NCBI GenBank assembly: GCA_964408945.1
Contig: CAYPBJ010000006.1
Span: forward strand, 30,147 to 94,146
Length of the DNA: 64,000 nt
Direction of reading: 5' to 3'
Source: VMCP01 sp964408945
GTDB taxonomy: Bacteria; Bacteroidota; Bacteroidia; NS11-12g; UBA955
A program made the position numbers and the translations under genes. Positions 29,131-37,446 of this stretch are shown here, in pieces; the first letter of the stretch is position 1, and the number at the start of each line of letters is the position of its first letter. Below the pieces are notes generated by a model, which worked only from the letters and a program-made list of their open reading frames with translations, was not told where the DNA came from and ran no database searches.

Positions 29131-29841
29131 ATGAGTTTCGATCACAAAGAACTTGACTGTAAGAATTGTGTAAAGCGCTTTAATTCTGTTTTTTGTCGCG
29201 CGGAAAATGATTCTTTAGATTCCATCAACGAAGAAAAGGTTTGTACTCCCTATAAAAAAGGCCAGTACATATTTCATGAAGGAATGCGTCCGCATGGGGT
29301 GTTTTGTGTGAATTATGGTAAAATCAAACTATCCAAACTAGGCGATGATGGCAAAGAGCAAATCTTGAGATTGGTAAAAGCAGGTGATCTTTTGGGATAT
29401 AGATCCTTATTGGGAGAAGATAAATATTTTGCTAGCGCCATAGTTATGGAAGATGCAGGTGTGTGTTTCATTCCGAAGCATTTGTTTATGGGAGTTCTTC
29501 AAAAAGACGGTGTGTTGAGCATGGAAATCATGAAATTGCTTTCGGATGATTTGAAAAAGGCAGACCAACACATCACTCACATGGCTCAAAAACCCGTTAG
29601 AGAGCGTCTTGCAGAGGCACTTTTGTTTATCAAAGAAACCTATGGTTACGAAGTCGATGGCAAAACTTTGAATCTGAAAATAACCCGCGAAGAGTTGGCG
29701 AATTTAGTTGGAACTGCTACAGAAACCGTCATTCGACTACTTTCTGATTTTAAGCATGATAATTTGGTATTGCTAGAAGGGAAGAAAATATTAATTCAGA
29801 ACCTCCCCGGTTTGGTCAAGACTGCTAGAATTGAGGATTAA
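29131..29841 (+). CDS. Crp/Fnr-family transcriptional regulator, probable Fe-S oxygen sensor
   Basis: A 236-aa protein. The N-terminus has Cys at 10, 13, 22 and 38 (C-x2-C-x8-C), resembling the cluster-binding region of FNR. A cyclic-nucleotide-binding-like beta roll (residues ~40-150) and a dimer helix follow. The winged helix contains I-T-R-E-E-L-A-N-L-V-G-T-A-T-E-T-V-I-R, with the E-x-x-x-R of the Fnr recognition helix. The ATG at 29131 is preferred over an in-frame TTG 57 bp upstream because the family start and the -7 element both fit it. It probably controls the cbb3 genes upstream in response to oxygen. Its end overlaps the convergent 30432 gene by 51 bp. Confidence 0.92.
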   Translation: MSFDHKELDCKNCVKRFNSVFCRAENDSLDSINEEKVCTPYKKGQYIFHEGMRPHGVFCVNYGKIKLSKLGDDGKEQILRLVKAGDLLGYRSLLGEDKYFASAIVMEDAGVCFIPKHLFMGVLQKDGVLSMEIMKLLSDDLKKADQHITHMAQKPVRERLAEALLFIKETYGYEVDGKTLNLKITREELANLVGTATETVIRLLSDFKHDNLVLLEGKKILIQNLPGLVKTARIED

Positions 29842-30432
29842 TTCCTCTAGTTCGCGTCTTGATTTCTGTTGATCAGCATATTCTTTTGAATGTATGTTGA
29901 CCGTTTGGGTATTAAAGAAATTAATGGAATTGCTTTGAACCAATTGGTTTAATTTCTTTGGAGATAATCCAGAAGCTGAAATTCCAATAATTCCACCTCT
30001 AGCATTTAATTTGGAGATCAACTCAATATTTTTAGAAAATTCTTTTACGCTGTTTAACTCATGAAAGAACACAGAGTATTTTTCTATATGAAGGTCCCAT
30101 AATTCATCTTTGTAGGAACCGTATTGCAAATCAGATTGAGGCAAAAGATGAATATGATTGCTCCACCGAGTGCTTTTATGGTGCTCGTCAACGATAGACT
30201 GTATGCTTTGGTGTGGCTTGAAAGTGAAATAGAAAAAAAACTGTCCAACAATCCCAAGTTCGCTGAATAAGTGGTTAAACTGAGTAATCAATTCTTCTTT
30301 ACAACTAAACGGCAACCCTATGTAAAATTCTTGTTTGAGACAGAATTTTATGTGTTTTTGATAGTGCAAAATCACTTCGGCAGTATTTACGGATTCACGA
30401 TGAATGAAAACGTCTGAGTCAATGATGTTCAT
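29791..30432 (-). CDS. Uncharacterised protein, possibly aldo/keto-reductase-like
   Basis: A 213-aa soluble protein that I cannot assign firmly. Residues ~125-200 resemble the second half of an aldo/keto-reductase barrel: a helix ending S-K-L-N-A-R-G-G-I-I-G-I-S-A-S-G-L-S-P (compare L-K-x-x-G-K-I-R-x-I-G-V-S-x-x-x-x), then S-I-N-F-F-N-T-Q (compare I-D-V-V-Q). The catalytic Tyr/Lys tetrad of the family is not evident and the protein is short for the family (usually ~280-330 aa). It could be a non-catalytic derivative. It is convergent with the Fnr-like gene and the two coding regions share 51 bp. Confidence 0.65.
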   Translation of the reverse strand: MNIIDSDVFIHRESVNTAEVILHYQKHIKFCLKQEFYIGLPFSCKEELITQFNHLFSELGIVGQFFFYFTFKPHQSIQSIVDEHHKSTRWSNHIHLLPQSDLQYGSYKDELWDLHIEKYSVFFHELNSVKEFSKNIELISKLNARGGIIGISASGLSPKKLNQLVQSNSINFFNTQTVNIHSKEYADQQKSRRELEELILNSSSLDQTGEVLN

Positions 30433-30536
30433 ATGAAGTCAACAAGCATCGACAAATTTCTACGTCTAAGAGCACATCACCTAACTTTGATCGGTGAAAG
30501 TTATAAGATGTTACAATAACTTACAGTGGCAGATTA

Positions 30537-31727
30537 CTATTTATTAGAATTGTTAGTGGCTATGAAGCCCAAATAACCTAGAGTGGCTGCGATGACACTT
30601 GCAGAAATGATGCTGATTTTGGCTAGATTGATGTGCGATTCATTGGTAAAGGCCAAGTTAGAAACAAAGATTGACATGGTGAATCCAATTCCTCCCAATA
30701 TTCCGGCAGCTAATAACATTCCTTTGCTAATGTTGGATGAAATTTCTGCAATTTTTAATTTCTGGGCAATGATGCTGAAGGAAAATATTCCCAAGGGTTT
30801 ACCGATTAAAAGTCCAAAGAAAACACCAATAGAAAGCGGGGTAAACGCATCGTTTAGAATGCGGGTATCAATGGGAATAGCGGTATTGGCAGCAGCAAAC
30901 AAAGGCAATATCAAAAATGAGACGATGCCAGATAGTTTATGTTCAATTTGATTGGCCAATTTCTTTTCTTTGTTCGTCTGTCTGGGGAGCATGAAAGCTA
31001 AAATTACCCCTGCAATGGTAGCATGTATGCCGGTATGCAGCATGGCAAACCATAGGGCAAAACCAAGTATTGTGTACAACCATGCATAATCCCAATTTTT
31101 GCGATCGGCAATTTCTAAGATCAGAATAATGGCAGCAGCAACAGCCATCCAACCCCAAGAAATGGGCTGACCATAAAAAATGGCGATGATTAAAATAGCG
31201 CCTAAGTCATCAATAATGGCCAACGCTGTTAGAAAAACTTTTAATGCAGGCGGAACTCGGTCTCCCAATAAACCCAAAATGGCAATGGCAAAGGCAATAT
31301 CGGTGGCAGTGGGAATACCAATACCTGAGATGGTTTCCGGAGAATTTAAATTCACTAAAAAATAAATCAGGGCCGGAATCATCATGCCTCCAAGAGCGCC
31401 CATGACAGGCAGTAAGGCTTTCTTTCGGTCACTTAGTTCACCATCAATCAATTCTCTTTTAATTTCAATTCCAACCAAAAGAAAGAAAATGGTCATCAGC
31501 GCGTCGTTTATCCAATCAGTAACGCTGTGTTTTAGGTGTAAATGGTATGCTTCTGATCCAAATTCAAACTTCCACATATTTACGTATTCTGTTGACCAAA
31601 TGCTGTTTGCGATAAATAATGAGGCTAAGGTGAACAGCACTAAAAGAATACCAGCCGATTGTTGATGTTGAAAAAATTCTTTAAACAAATGTGTTAATCG
31701 AATTCTTGGAGCTCGGCGTTTTTCCAT
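30537..31727 (-). CDS. nhaA: Na+/H+ antiporter NhaA
   Basis: A 396-aa, ~12-helix membrane protein. The conserved NhaA transport site is present: G-I-P-T-A-T-D-I-A-F-A (Asp133 equivalent) and A-L-A-I-I-D-D-L-G-A-I (Asp163/164 equivalents), with V-G-I-E-I-K-R-E-L in the N-terminal third. It exports sodium in exchange for protons and helps pH and salt homeostasis. A TTG lies 9 bp further out in frame; the ATG at 31727 is the more likely start. It is divergent from ribD with overlapping promoters. Confidence 0.96.
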   Translation of the reverse strand: MEKRRAPRIRLTHLFKEFFQHQQSAGILLVLFTLASLFIANSIWSTEYVNMWKFEFGSEAYHLHLKHSVTDWINDALMTIFFLLVGIEIKRELIDGELSDRKKALLPVMGALGGMMIPALIYFLVNLNSPETISGIGIPTATDIAFAIAILGLLGDRVPPALKVFLTALAIIDDLGAILIIAIFYGQPISWGWMAVAAAIILILEIADRKNWDYAWLYTILGFALWFAMLHTGIHATIAGVILAFMLPRQTNKEKKLANQIEHKLSGIVSFLILPLFAAANTAIPIDTRILNDAFTPLSIGVFFGLLIGKPLGIFSFSIIAQKLKIAEISSNISKGMLLAAGILGGIGFTMSIFVSNLAFTNESHINLAKISIISASVIAATLGYLGFIATNNSNK

Positions 31728-31733
31728 GGACTT

Positions 31734-31754
31734 CAAAAATAAAGGTTATTTTCG
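31734..31754. promoter_or_regulatory. Back-to-back -7 elements of nhaA (-) and ribD (+)
   Basis: On the - strand TATTTTTG (31734-31741) lies 6 nt before the nhaA ATG. On the + strand TATTTTCG (31747-31754) lies 9 nt before the ribD start. Only 5 bp separate them, so each promoter's -33 region must fall inside the other gene's leader or first codons. Confidence 0.55.
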
Positions 31755-31763
31755 CAATTCACC

Positions 31764-32741
31764 TTGAAACCTATCGATTACATTCGCCGTTGCATAGATT
31801 TGGCAGCCCAGGCCAAGGGTTGGGTGAATCCTAATCCGTTAGTGGGGTGTGTAATTGTACATGGAGATGAAATCATTTCTGAAGGCTGGCATAGAGGGTA
31901 CGGTCAAGCTCATGCTGAACGAATGGCCATTAATGAATACTTGAGCGCCGGCAATGATTCTGAGATTTTCAAAGAATGCGATTTATATGTGAGTCTTGAG
32001 CCATGTTCGCATTTCGGAAAGACACCTCCCTGTGCAGATTTGTTGGTGAAACATCGATTTAAAAGGGTATTCGTGTCTATGTTAGATCCAAACATTCTAG
32101 TTGCAGGTAGTGGAATAGAGAAACTAAAGCAGGCAGGAATTTCGGTAGAAGTAGGAATTGGTGAGATGTTGGCACGTTCACAAAACCGTTTTTTTCTTTG
32201 TTTTCATGAAAAAAAACGTCCGTACATCATTCTAAAATGGGCTGAAACTTCCGATGGTTTTATCGCTCCAGAATCACGCACTAGAACCGCCATTTCTGGT
32301 GTAGAATCTCAAAAATACGTGCATGCTTTGCGGCAAGAATGTAGTGCGATACTCGTGGGGCGAACCACTCTTTTAGGTGATAATCCTCAATTGACTGATC
32401 GATATTTTGGTGGACCACAGCCAGTTAAATTCGTACTTTCATCTGCTTGGAGTGGCGATTTGGATGATGATTTTCAGAAGGTTGAAAATATTCAGCAACT
32501 CATCAAAATTTGTATGGAAGATGGCTTGAATTCGGTTCTTGTTGAAGGCGGACTTCAAACCTTGGAATATTTTTTAGCCAATGGTCTTGTTGATGAAGTG
32601 CATAAAATACAGAGTAAATCTATGGCTTTAGGGGTTGGAATAAAGGGCCCACAATTTGACCATGATCTTCTCAGTCTAGAAATAGTATCTAACACCGAAA
32701 ATGAAAGTGATTCTATCACTGTTTATAAAAGAAAAAGTTGA
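31764..32741 (+). CDS. ribD: Riboflavin biosynthesis protein RibD (deaminase/reductase)
   Basis: A 325-aa bifunctional enzyme. The N-terminal pyrimidine deaminase domain has N-P-N-P-L-V-G, the zinc motif H-A-E and S-L-E-P-C-S-H-F-G-K-T-P-P-C. The C-terminal reductase has A-E-T-S-D-G-F-I-A and V-E-G-G-L-Q-T-L-E. It converts the GTP-derived pyrimidine through deamination and ribose reduction. The start is an unusual TTG: an in-frame TAA lies at 31740-31742, no ATG occurs before the conserved NPNPLVG region, and the TTG gives the usual 25-residue lead-in. Four bp separate it from the following permease gene. Confidence 0.95.
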   Translation: MKPIDYIRRCIDLAAQAKGWVNPNPLVGCVIVHGDEIISEGWHRGYGQAHAERMAINEYLSAGNDSEIFKECDLYVSLEPCSHFGKTPPCADLLVKHRFKRVFVSMLDPNILVAGSGIEKLKQAGISVEVGIGEMLARSQNRFFLCFHEKKRPYIILKWAETSDGFIAPESRTRTAISGVESQKYVHALRQECSAILVGRTTLLGDNPQLTDRYFGGPQPVKFVLSSAWSGDLDDDFQKVENIQQLIKICMEDGLNSVLVEGGLQTLEYFLANGLVDEVHKIQSKSMALGVGIKGPQFDHDLLSLEIVSNTENESDSITVYKRKS

Positions 32742-32745
32742 TTGA

Positions 32746-33651
32746 ATGATTGATCCAAAATTGGTTTATTTACTTCTAAGTGTGGCGCTTTCCAGCGGCA
32801 TTTTCATGGTATTTAAAGCGGTTGGAAGGCTCAAGTTAGAGTTGTTTCCGGTGGTGGTTATCAATTATTTGACCTGTTTCTTATTGGGCAACTTATTGTT
32901 GGGGTCAGATCATGTTTTGAATTCGGAAATCATACAGTTGCCTGGATTTTTTCCAACGGCATCTATGGGTTTGATCTTTGTGGGGACATTTGTTTTGATG
33001 GGACATTCAACACATAGAGCGGGCGCTTCTATGAGTGCGATGGCTTCAAAAATGAGTGTTGTGATTCCAGTATTGGTTGCGGTGATTTTCTTGGGTGAAA
33101 ATATTGGTTTTAAAGGAATTGCAGGCATTTTATTGGCCTTGATAAGCGTTTATTTGGTATCAACGGGTTCAGAATCAAGTACAGGTTCAGGCTTAGGTTC
33201 CGTTTCTTTGGGCAGATTTGATCCTGTTTTGTTGTTAGTATTTATAGGTTCGGGTATGGTTGATACCGGTTTAAATCTGATTAAATATGTTGATTTTAAG
33301 GGATTTAATAACCTCCAATTTGCTACTATAACATTTGGTGGAGCTGCGGTTGTGGCTTTAATGGTTTCCGTTTTTCAATTAAAAAGTTGGAAGTTATTTT
33401 TCCTTCAAGGTAGTTCTAAGGGTATACTCTTGGGCATTCTTTTGGGTACCATTAACTATTTCTCTATAGTGGCAATGTACGCTGCAATTGATGCATATCA
33501 AGGAAAGACGGGTATTTTCTTTACTTTGAATAATATAGGTGTGCTGCTCCTTACGGTTTTCTTGGGATATTTCCTTGGCGAAAAATACAATTCAAAGACC
33601 CTGTTTGGGGTGTTTTTTGCGATAATTGCCATTTTGTTGTTGGGATTTTAA
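32746..33651 (+). CDS. EamA/DMT-type permease
   Basis: A 301-aa protein with about ten transmembrane helices in two halves, as in the drug/metabolite transporter (EamA) superfamily. The first half has G-A-S-M-S-A-M-A-S-K-M-S-V-V-I-P followed by a F-L-G-E segment; the second ends with L-L-L-T-V-F-L-G-Y-F-L-G-E-K, the conserved C-terminal helix pair. The start is 4 bp after the ribD stop, suggesting co-transcription. Linkage to ribD raises the possibility of flavin or precursor transport, but nothing in the sequence defines a substrate. Confidence 0.85.
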   Translation: MIDPKLVYLLLSVALSSGIFMVFKAVGRLKLELFPVVVINYLTCFLLGNLLLGSDHVLNSEIIQLPGFFPTASMGLIFVGTFVLMGHSTHRAGASMSAMASKMSVVIPVLVAVIFLGENIGFKGIAGILLALISVYLVSTGSESSTGSGLGSVSLGRFDPVLLLVFIGSGMVDTGLNLIKYVDFKGFNNLQFATITFGGAAVVALMVSVFQLKSWKLFFLQGSSKGILLGILLGTINYFSIVAMYAAIDAYQGKTGIFFTLNNIGVLLLTVFLGYFLGEKYNSKTLFGVFFAIIAILLLGF

Positions 33652-33661
33652 TGTTGTTTTG

Positions 33662-34267
33662 ATGCTCTTTTCAGATACCTATTATGAGATTCAAAATGAC
33701 GCGGAATCTTCGCTTCTAGAGAAGGGGAGCCGTTTTTTAGCTTATTCTCTTTATGTTAAGTCAGAATTGCAAGTAAAGGAAAAACTGCATCTGTTGAAAT
33801 CAAAATATCCCGATGCAACCCATCATTGCTATGCATTTGTATTGGGACAAGGTTCCGAAGCTCAACGATTCAATGATGATGGTGAGCCTTCAGGTTCGGC
33901 TGGTAGACCCATACTTCGGGCCATTTTATCTATGGGATTGACCAATGTATTGGTAGTGGTTGTGAGGTATTTCGGAGGAACGCTTTTGGGAATACCTGGA
34001 TTGATTGAGGCCTATGGCGGAGCCGCAAAATTGGTTTTAAGCGAATCTGGGAAATTAGAACGGGTTCAGGAAGAACAGTTTACCGTATCAACTTCCTTTG
34101 AGCACGAACAAGAAATTCACCAATTACTCAGAGGATTTGATGCTCGTATTTTGGATAGGCAGTATACAGATAAGATTTCCTATACTGTAGCAGTCAGAAA
34201 AACAGAAATTATGCAGTTTGAGTCAAAGGCGGAAAAGGCATATCTTCTGGAAGTTCAAGTCGTTTAG
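33662..34267 (+). CDS. YigZ/IMPACT family protein
   Basis: A 201-aa protein. The signature of the family is complete: K-G-S-R-F-L-A at the start, then D-A-T-H-H-C-Y-A, D-D-G-E-P-S-G-S-A-G-R-P-I-L and V-V-V-R-Y-F-G-G-T-L-L-G. A C-terminal ~60-residue domain (DUF1949-type) follows. The ATG at 33662 fits family length better than an in-frame start 36 bp upstream inside the permease gene. The cellular role is not well defined; the eukaryotic relative IMPACT regulates Gcn2. Its last 59 bp overlap the convergent trmB gene. Confidence 0.92.
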   Translation: MLFSDTYYEIQNDAESSLLEKGSRFLAYSLYVKSELQVKEKLHLLKSKYPDATHHCYAFVLGQGSEAQRFNDDGEPSGSAGRPILRAILSMGLTNVLVVVVRYFGGTLLGIPGLIEAYGGAAKLVLSESGKLERVQEEQFTVSTSFEHEQEIHQLLRGFDARILDRQYTDKISYTVAVRKTEIMQFESKAEKAYLLEVQVV

Positions 34268-34925
34268 TTTCGTCGCTTTTTGCATTGCCAATTTGGAATC
34301 GGACGTATTTGATTTTTTTCCCTTCAGCAAGCCAAATTGATTCGTAGAACGTTCGAATTTTTAGGAACTCCGGAACTGGAATCATGCTGTAAACATCATT
34401 GATATTGGCCTCGCAAACCAGTTGATCTAAAACAATTTGTTCCAATGCCGTTTGGTAGAATAAGTCAGAGTCGGTTTTGACGTTCATCTTAGCAGTAGAG
34501 GGCATGATTTGACGATAAATGTTCAAAAATCTGCCGCTGATCAATCTTTTTGGGCGTTTATGCGGTTGAGGGTCAGGGAAGGTGATCCATGCTTCGGAAA
34601 CTTCGTTGGGCGCGAAATATTCAGGTGCCTTGTCAATTTCAATTCGTAAAAATCTGACGTTTTCAAGGCCATCTTCTAACGCAATTTTAGCGCCCTTCCA
34701 AAGGCGGTTGCCTTTTATATCCACACCAATGTAATTGATATGAGGATTCATCCGGGCAAGTCCGATGGAATATTCGCCCTTGCCACAAGCAAATTCGACA
34801 ACAATGGGATTTGAATTGCCGAAGATTTCGTGCCAACGTCCGCGGGTTTCATGAGAATAATCGAGGGTGTTGGGGAAGGCATCGAATTCAGCGAATTTCT
34901 CGAGCTTGTTTTTACCTTTGGACAT
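34209..34925 (-). CDS. trmB: tRNA (guanine-N7-)-methyltransferase TrmB
   Basis: A 238-aa SAM-dependent methyltransferase that modifies G46 of tRNA. The SAM motif is V-E-F-A-C-G-K-G-E-Y-S, and the substrate/catalytic segment is A-W-I-T-F-P-D-P-Q-P-H-K-R, with R-L-I-S following. The preferred start MSKGKNKLEKF (34925) is the typical Bacteroidota beginning; an in-frame ATG 18 bp further out is unlikely. It is convergent with yigZ, with a 59-bp overlap, and divergent from aat. Confidence 0.95.
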   Translation of the reverse strand: MSKGKNKLEKFAEFDAFPNTLDYSHETRGRWHEIFGNSNPIVVEFACGKGEYSIGLARMNPHINYIGVDIKGNRLWKGAKIALEDGLENVRFLRIEIDKAPEYFAPNEVSEAWITFPDPQPHKRPKRLISGRFLNIYRQIMPSTAKMNVKTDSDLFYQTALEQIVLDQLVCEANINDVYSMIPVPEFLKIRTFYESIWLAEGKKIKYVRFQIGNAKSDETKRLELPEDMPFPPLTQTA

Positions 34926-34961
34926 TTGGATGCAAAAAAACAATAAATTTAGGAGTTGTCC

Positions 34962-34969
34962 TACTTTTG
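34962..34969 (+). promoter_or_regulatory. -7 promoter element of aat
   Basis: TACTTTTG matches the -7 consensus exactly and ends 5 nt before the probable GTG start of aat. Transcription would then begin at or next to the start codon, implying a very short or absent leader. Confidence 0.5.
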
Positions 34970-34974
34970 CAGTT

Positions 34975-35544
34975 GTGTTTCTATCACCTCAATTATTGAT
35001 TCAGGCATACTTGTCAGGCAGCTTTCCAATGGCTGACCCTGACGAAGGCAATCAGATCTATTGGCACACCCCGCAGATCAGAGGCATTATACCTTTAGAT
35101 GATCGGTTCAAAGTTTCTAAAAACTTACGAAGATTGTATAAGAGCAATAAGTTTGATCTATTTATTAACCGTGATTTTGAAACGGTGATACGTAAATGTT
35201 CAGAATTGAGAAATGAAGATACTTGGATATCTGAAGAAATAATAGATGCATATACGGCACTTCACCACGAGGGGTTTGCACATAGTTTTGAGGCCTACTT
35301 AGATGGCGAGTTGGTGGGTGGGCTGTATGGTGTGAGTATCAGAAAAGCATTTTTTGGAGAAAGTATGTTTCATACTGTAACCGACGCAAGTAAAGTCGCA
35401 TTGGTTTTTTTGGTGGAATTTCTCAGAGAGAAGAATTTCAAATTGCTCGATACTCAATATCTGAATCCACATATTGCGCAATTTGGAGCATATGAGATTC
35501 CGCATAAAGAATATTTGAAACTTTTAGAACAAGCCATTGAATAA
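34975..35544 (+). CDS. aat: Leucyl/phenylalanyl-tRNA-protein transferase (short form)
   Basis: A 189-aa enzyme that adds Leu or Phe to N-termini with Arg/Lys, marking proteins for ClpAP degradation. The core is clear: A-Y-L-S-G-S-F-P-M-A-D, R-G-I-I-P-L-D, T-W-I-S-E-E-I-I-D-A-Y, G-G-L-Y-G-V and F-G-E-S-M-F. It lacks the ~30-residue N-terminal extension of the E. coli enzyme, as in other short forms. The start is uncertain: GTG at 34975 places the start just before L-S-P-Q-L-L-I-Q-A-Y and directly after a -7 element; the in-frame ATG at 34930 would leave only 4 bp to the divergent trmB start. Confidence 0.88.
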   Translation: MFLSPQLLIQAYLSGSFPMADPDEGNQIYWHTPQIRGIIPLDDRFKVSKNLRRLYKSNKFDLFINRDFETVIRKCSELRNEDTWISEEIIDAYTALHHEGFAHSFEAYLDGELVGGLYGVSIRKAFFGESMFHTVTDASKVALVFLVEFLREKNFKLLDTQYLNPHIAQFGAYEIPHKEYLKLLEQAIE

Positions 35545-35575
35545 AAATGTTGAAATTTGACTCACTCTAGGAACC

Positions 35576-36337
35576 ATGAAACTGAACGTTGAATACAAAG
35601 ACAAAAACTACTCTGTTGACCTGAACCAATTTCATTCTTTGGCCTTGGGATTTGGACCTGGAGCAGAAAATCCAAATGCATTCTACATTAACCCTGCTCA
35701 AATTGTGCCCATTCGGGTGGGTGATTTTGTGGGAAGTGTTGCTGAGGGAGGAAGTGCAAATTGTGAGGTAGTTACTTATTGTGCTCATGGAAACGGCACT
35801 CACACAGAGTGTGTTGGACACATTTCAAAAGACAGAGTTCATGTTTCTGAATGCAGGTTCAATCCATCTATGCTTGCGCAAGTAATCAGTGTAGAATTGG
35901 TTAATAAAGAGGGTGATTGGGTTATCGATAGCGAGTGTCTGAAGAATGTATCTTTTGAATCTGTACCCGCTTTGGTGATAAGAAGTTTACCAAACAGTGT
36001 AGATAAAAAAAATAGGGTTTGGAGCGGAAATAATCCTCCGTATTTTACGGTTGAAGCTATGAAAATGATTGTGGATGCTGGGTTTTCTCAGTTATTGACT
36101 GATTTTCCATCGGTAGATAGGGAAGAAGATTCAGGAGCTTTGGCCGCGCATAGGGTTTGGTGGAACGTTCCTCAAGGAACCACAGATCTATCTAAAGCTA
36201 GAAGAGATGCGTGCATTACGGAGTTGATTTTTGTTTCTGATTCAGTGACAGATGGTTTGTATCTGTTGCAGTTGATTTTGCCTAAAATACACTCCGATGC
36301 AGTACCTACAAATCCCCTATTGTATTCATTGATATAG
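35576..36337 (+). CDS. Cyclase family protein (kynurenine formamidase-like)
   Basis: A 253-aa protein of the metal-dependent cyclase/kynurenine formamidase family (PF04199 type). The metal-binding motif appears as C-A-H-G-N-G-T-H-T-E-C-V-G-H (family: H-x-G-T-H-x-D-x-x-x-H); the usual Asp is Glu here. A later D-F-P-S-V-D-R-E-E-D-S-G and H-R-V-W-W region lies where other members bind substrate. It hydrolyses an unknown amide or lactone; the kyn pathway genes are not nearby. It is followed after 17 bp by the GT9 gene. Confidence 0.85.
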   Translation: MKLNVEYKDKNYSVDLNQFHSLALGFGPGAENPNAFYINPAQIVPIRVGDFVGSVAEGGSANCEVVTYCAHGNGTHTECVGHISKDRVHVSECRFNPSMLAQVISVELVNKEGDWVIDSECLKNVSFESVPALVIRSLPNSVDKKNRVWSGNNPPYFTVEAMKMIVDAGFSQLLTDFPSVDREEDSGALAAHRVWWNVPQGTTDLSKARRDACITELIFVSDSVTDGLYLLQLILPKIHSDAVPTNPLLYSLI

Positions 36338-36354
36338 AGTTAAATAAATATTCA

Positions 36355-37386
36355 ATGCAAGAAAAGTTTCTTTATGCAATCAATGCACTGACTTCACGCA
36401 TGTATTCAGCGTTTAGAAAACATCCATCTTTGGTGGATACTGAATCAGTGAAACAGATTGTTTGTGTAAAGCTCGATGAGATAGGAGATATGGTGACAGC
36501 ATTGAATGTCTTCGATTTGTTGAAATTGAAATTTCCCCACGCGCAAATCACGGTGGTTTGCAAACCCTTCGTGGGTTCATTGCTAGACAATAACCCCAGT
36601 GTTCATAGAGTGGTTCATCAATTAAATGAAAATCTTCAGGCAGATATTTGGGTAGAATTGCGTGGAACTTGGAAAACCTGGTGGAAGTCTTTATATAGTG
36701 GGGCTCAAGTAAGGGTTGATAGAGGAAGTATTCGATTTAAACAGAGGGGCAATCAACCGCATGAAACCATCACCAATTTTAGAATTGTTGAACCTCTGTT
36801 AGGTGCAGAACTTAAATTGAATTCGGTACGGGCTCAATTGTTTTTAAATGAGCGGGAGAAAAATGAAGTTAGACAGGTTTGCAATGAATTGGGAATTTCT
36901 GAGGCAACAAAGTTTTGTTTGATTCATCCCGGGGGACGAAGTCTTTTAAGACGTTGGCCGGTAGATAGATTTCAAAAGATCATTCTATTTTTAGAGGAAA
37001 AAGGGTTCAAATGCGTGGTTTTTGGCTCAAAAGAGGAGCGTGATTTATTGAGTGAATTTAATCTGCAGAATTCAAAAACGGTGATTTGGGAAACCAAAGA
37101 ATCGCTGAGGGTTTTCTATGGAGTTTTGCAAAAAGCCCAACTTTTTATTGGTAACGAAAGCGGGCCGCTTCAATTAGCAGACCTTGCTGGGGTTGCTTCT
37201 GTTGGACTTTTTGGCCCGGGGGTAGAAAGAGTGTTTTATCCTCAGGGAGAAAAAGCCCGGGTCATTCATAAGGTGCTGCCATGCAATCCATGCGATCAAA
37301 TTCACTGCAGCAGATACAACAGTAGATGCATGCTGCATATCTCCACCGATGAAGTGGTTCAATCAATATTAGATCTCGCAAAGTAA
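36355..37386 (+). CDS. Glycosyltransferase family 9 (heptosyltransferase-like)
   Basis: A 343-aa GT-B enzyme. Visible motifs: V-K-L-D-E-I-G-D-M-V-T at the start, C-L-I-H-P-G-G in the linker, and F-I-G-N-E-S-G-P-L-Q-L-A-D-L-A-G-V with G-L-F-G-P in the nucleotide-sugar site. The C-terminal C-N-P-C-D-x-x-x-C-S-R-Y-N-S-R-C-M cluster is common in ADP-heptose-LPS heptosyltransferase relatives. It probably adds a sugar to LPS core. The donor is not determined by these motifs alone. Confidence 0.9.
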   Translation: MQEKFLYAINALTSRMYSAFRKHPSLVDTESVKQIVCVKLDEIGDMVTALNVFDLLKLKFPHAQITVVCKPFVGSLLDNNPSVHRVVHQLNENLQADIWVELRGTWKTWWKSLYSGAQVRVDRGSIRFKQRGNQPHETITNFRIVEPLLGAELKLNSVRAQLFLNEREKNEVRQVCNELGISEATKFCLIHPGGRSLLRRWPVDRFQKIILFLEEKGFKCVVFGSKEERDLLSEFNLQNSKTVIWETKESLRVFYGVLQKAQLFIGNESGPLQLADLAGVASVGLFGPGVERVFYPQGEKARVIHKVLPCNPCDQIHCSRYNSRCMLHISTDEVVQSILDLAK

Positions 37387-37446
37387 TTGTGGTGATTAGT
37401 TAACCATAATCCAATAATTGGTACACTTTTTGCTTATTTTGAACTT

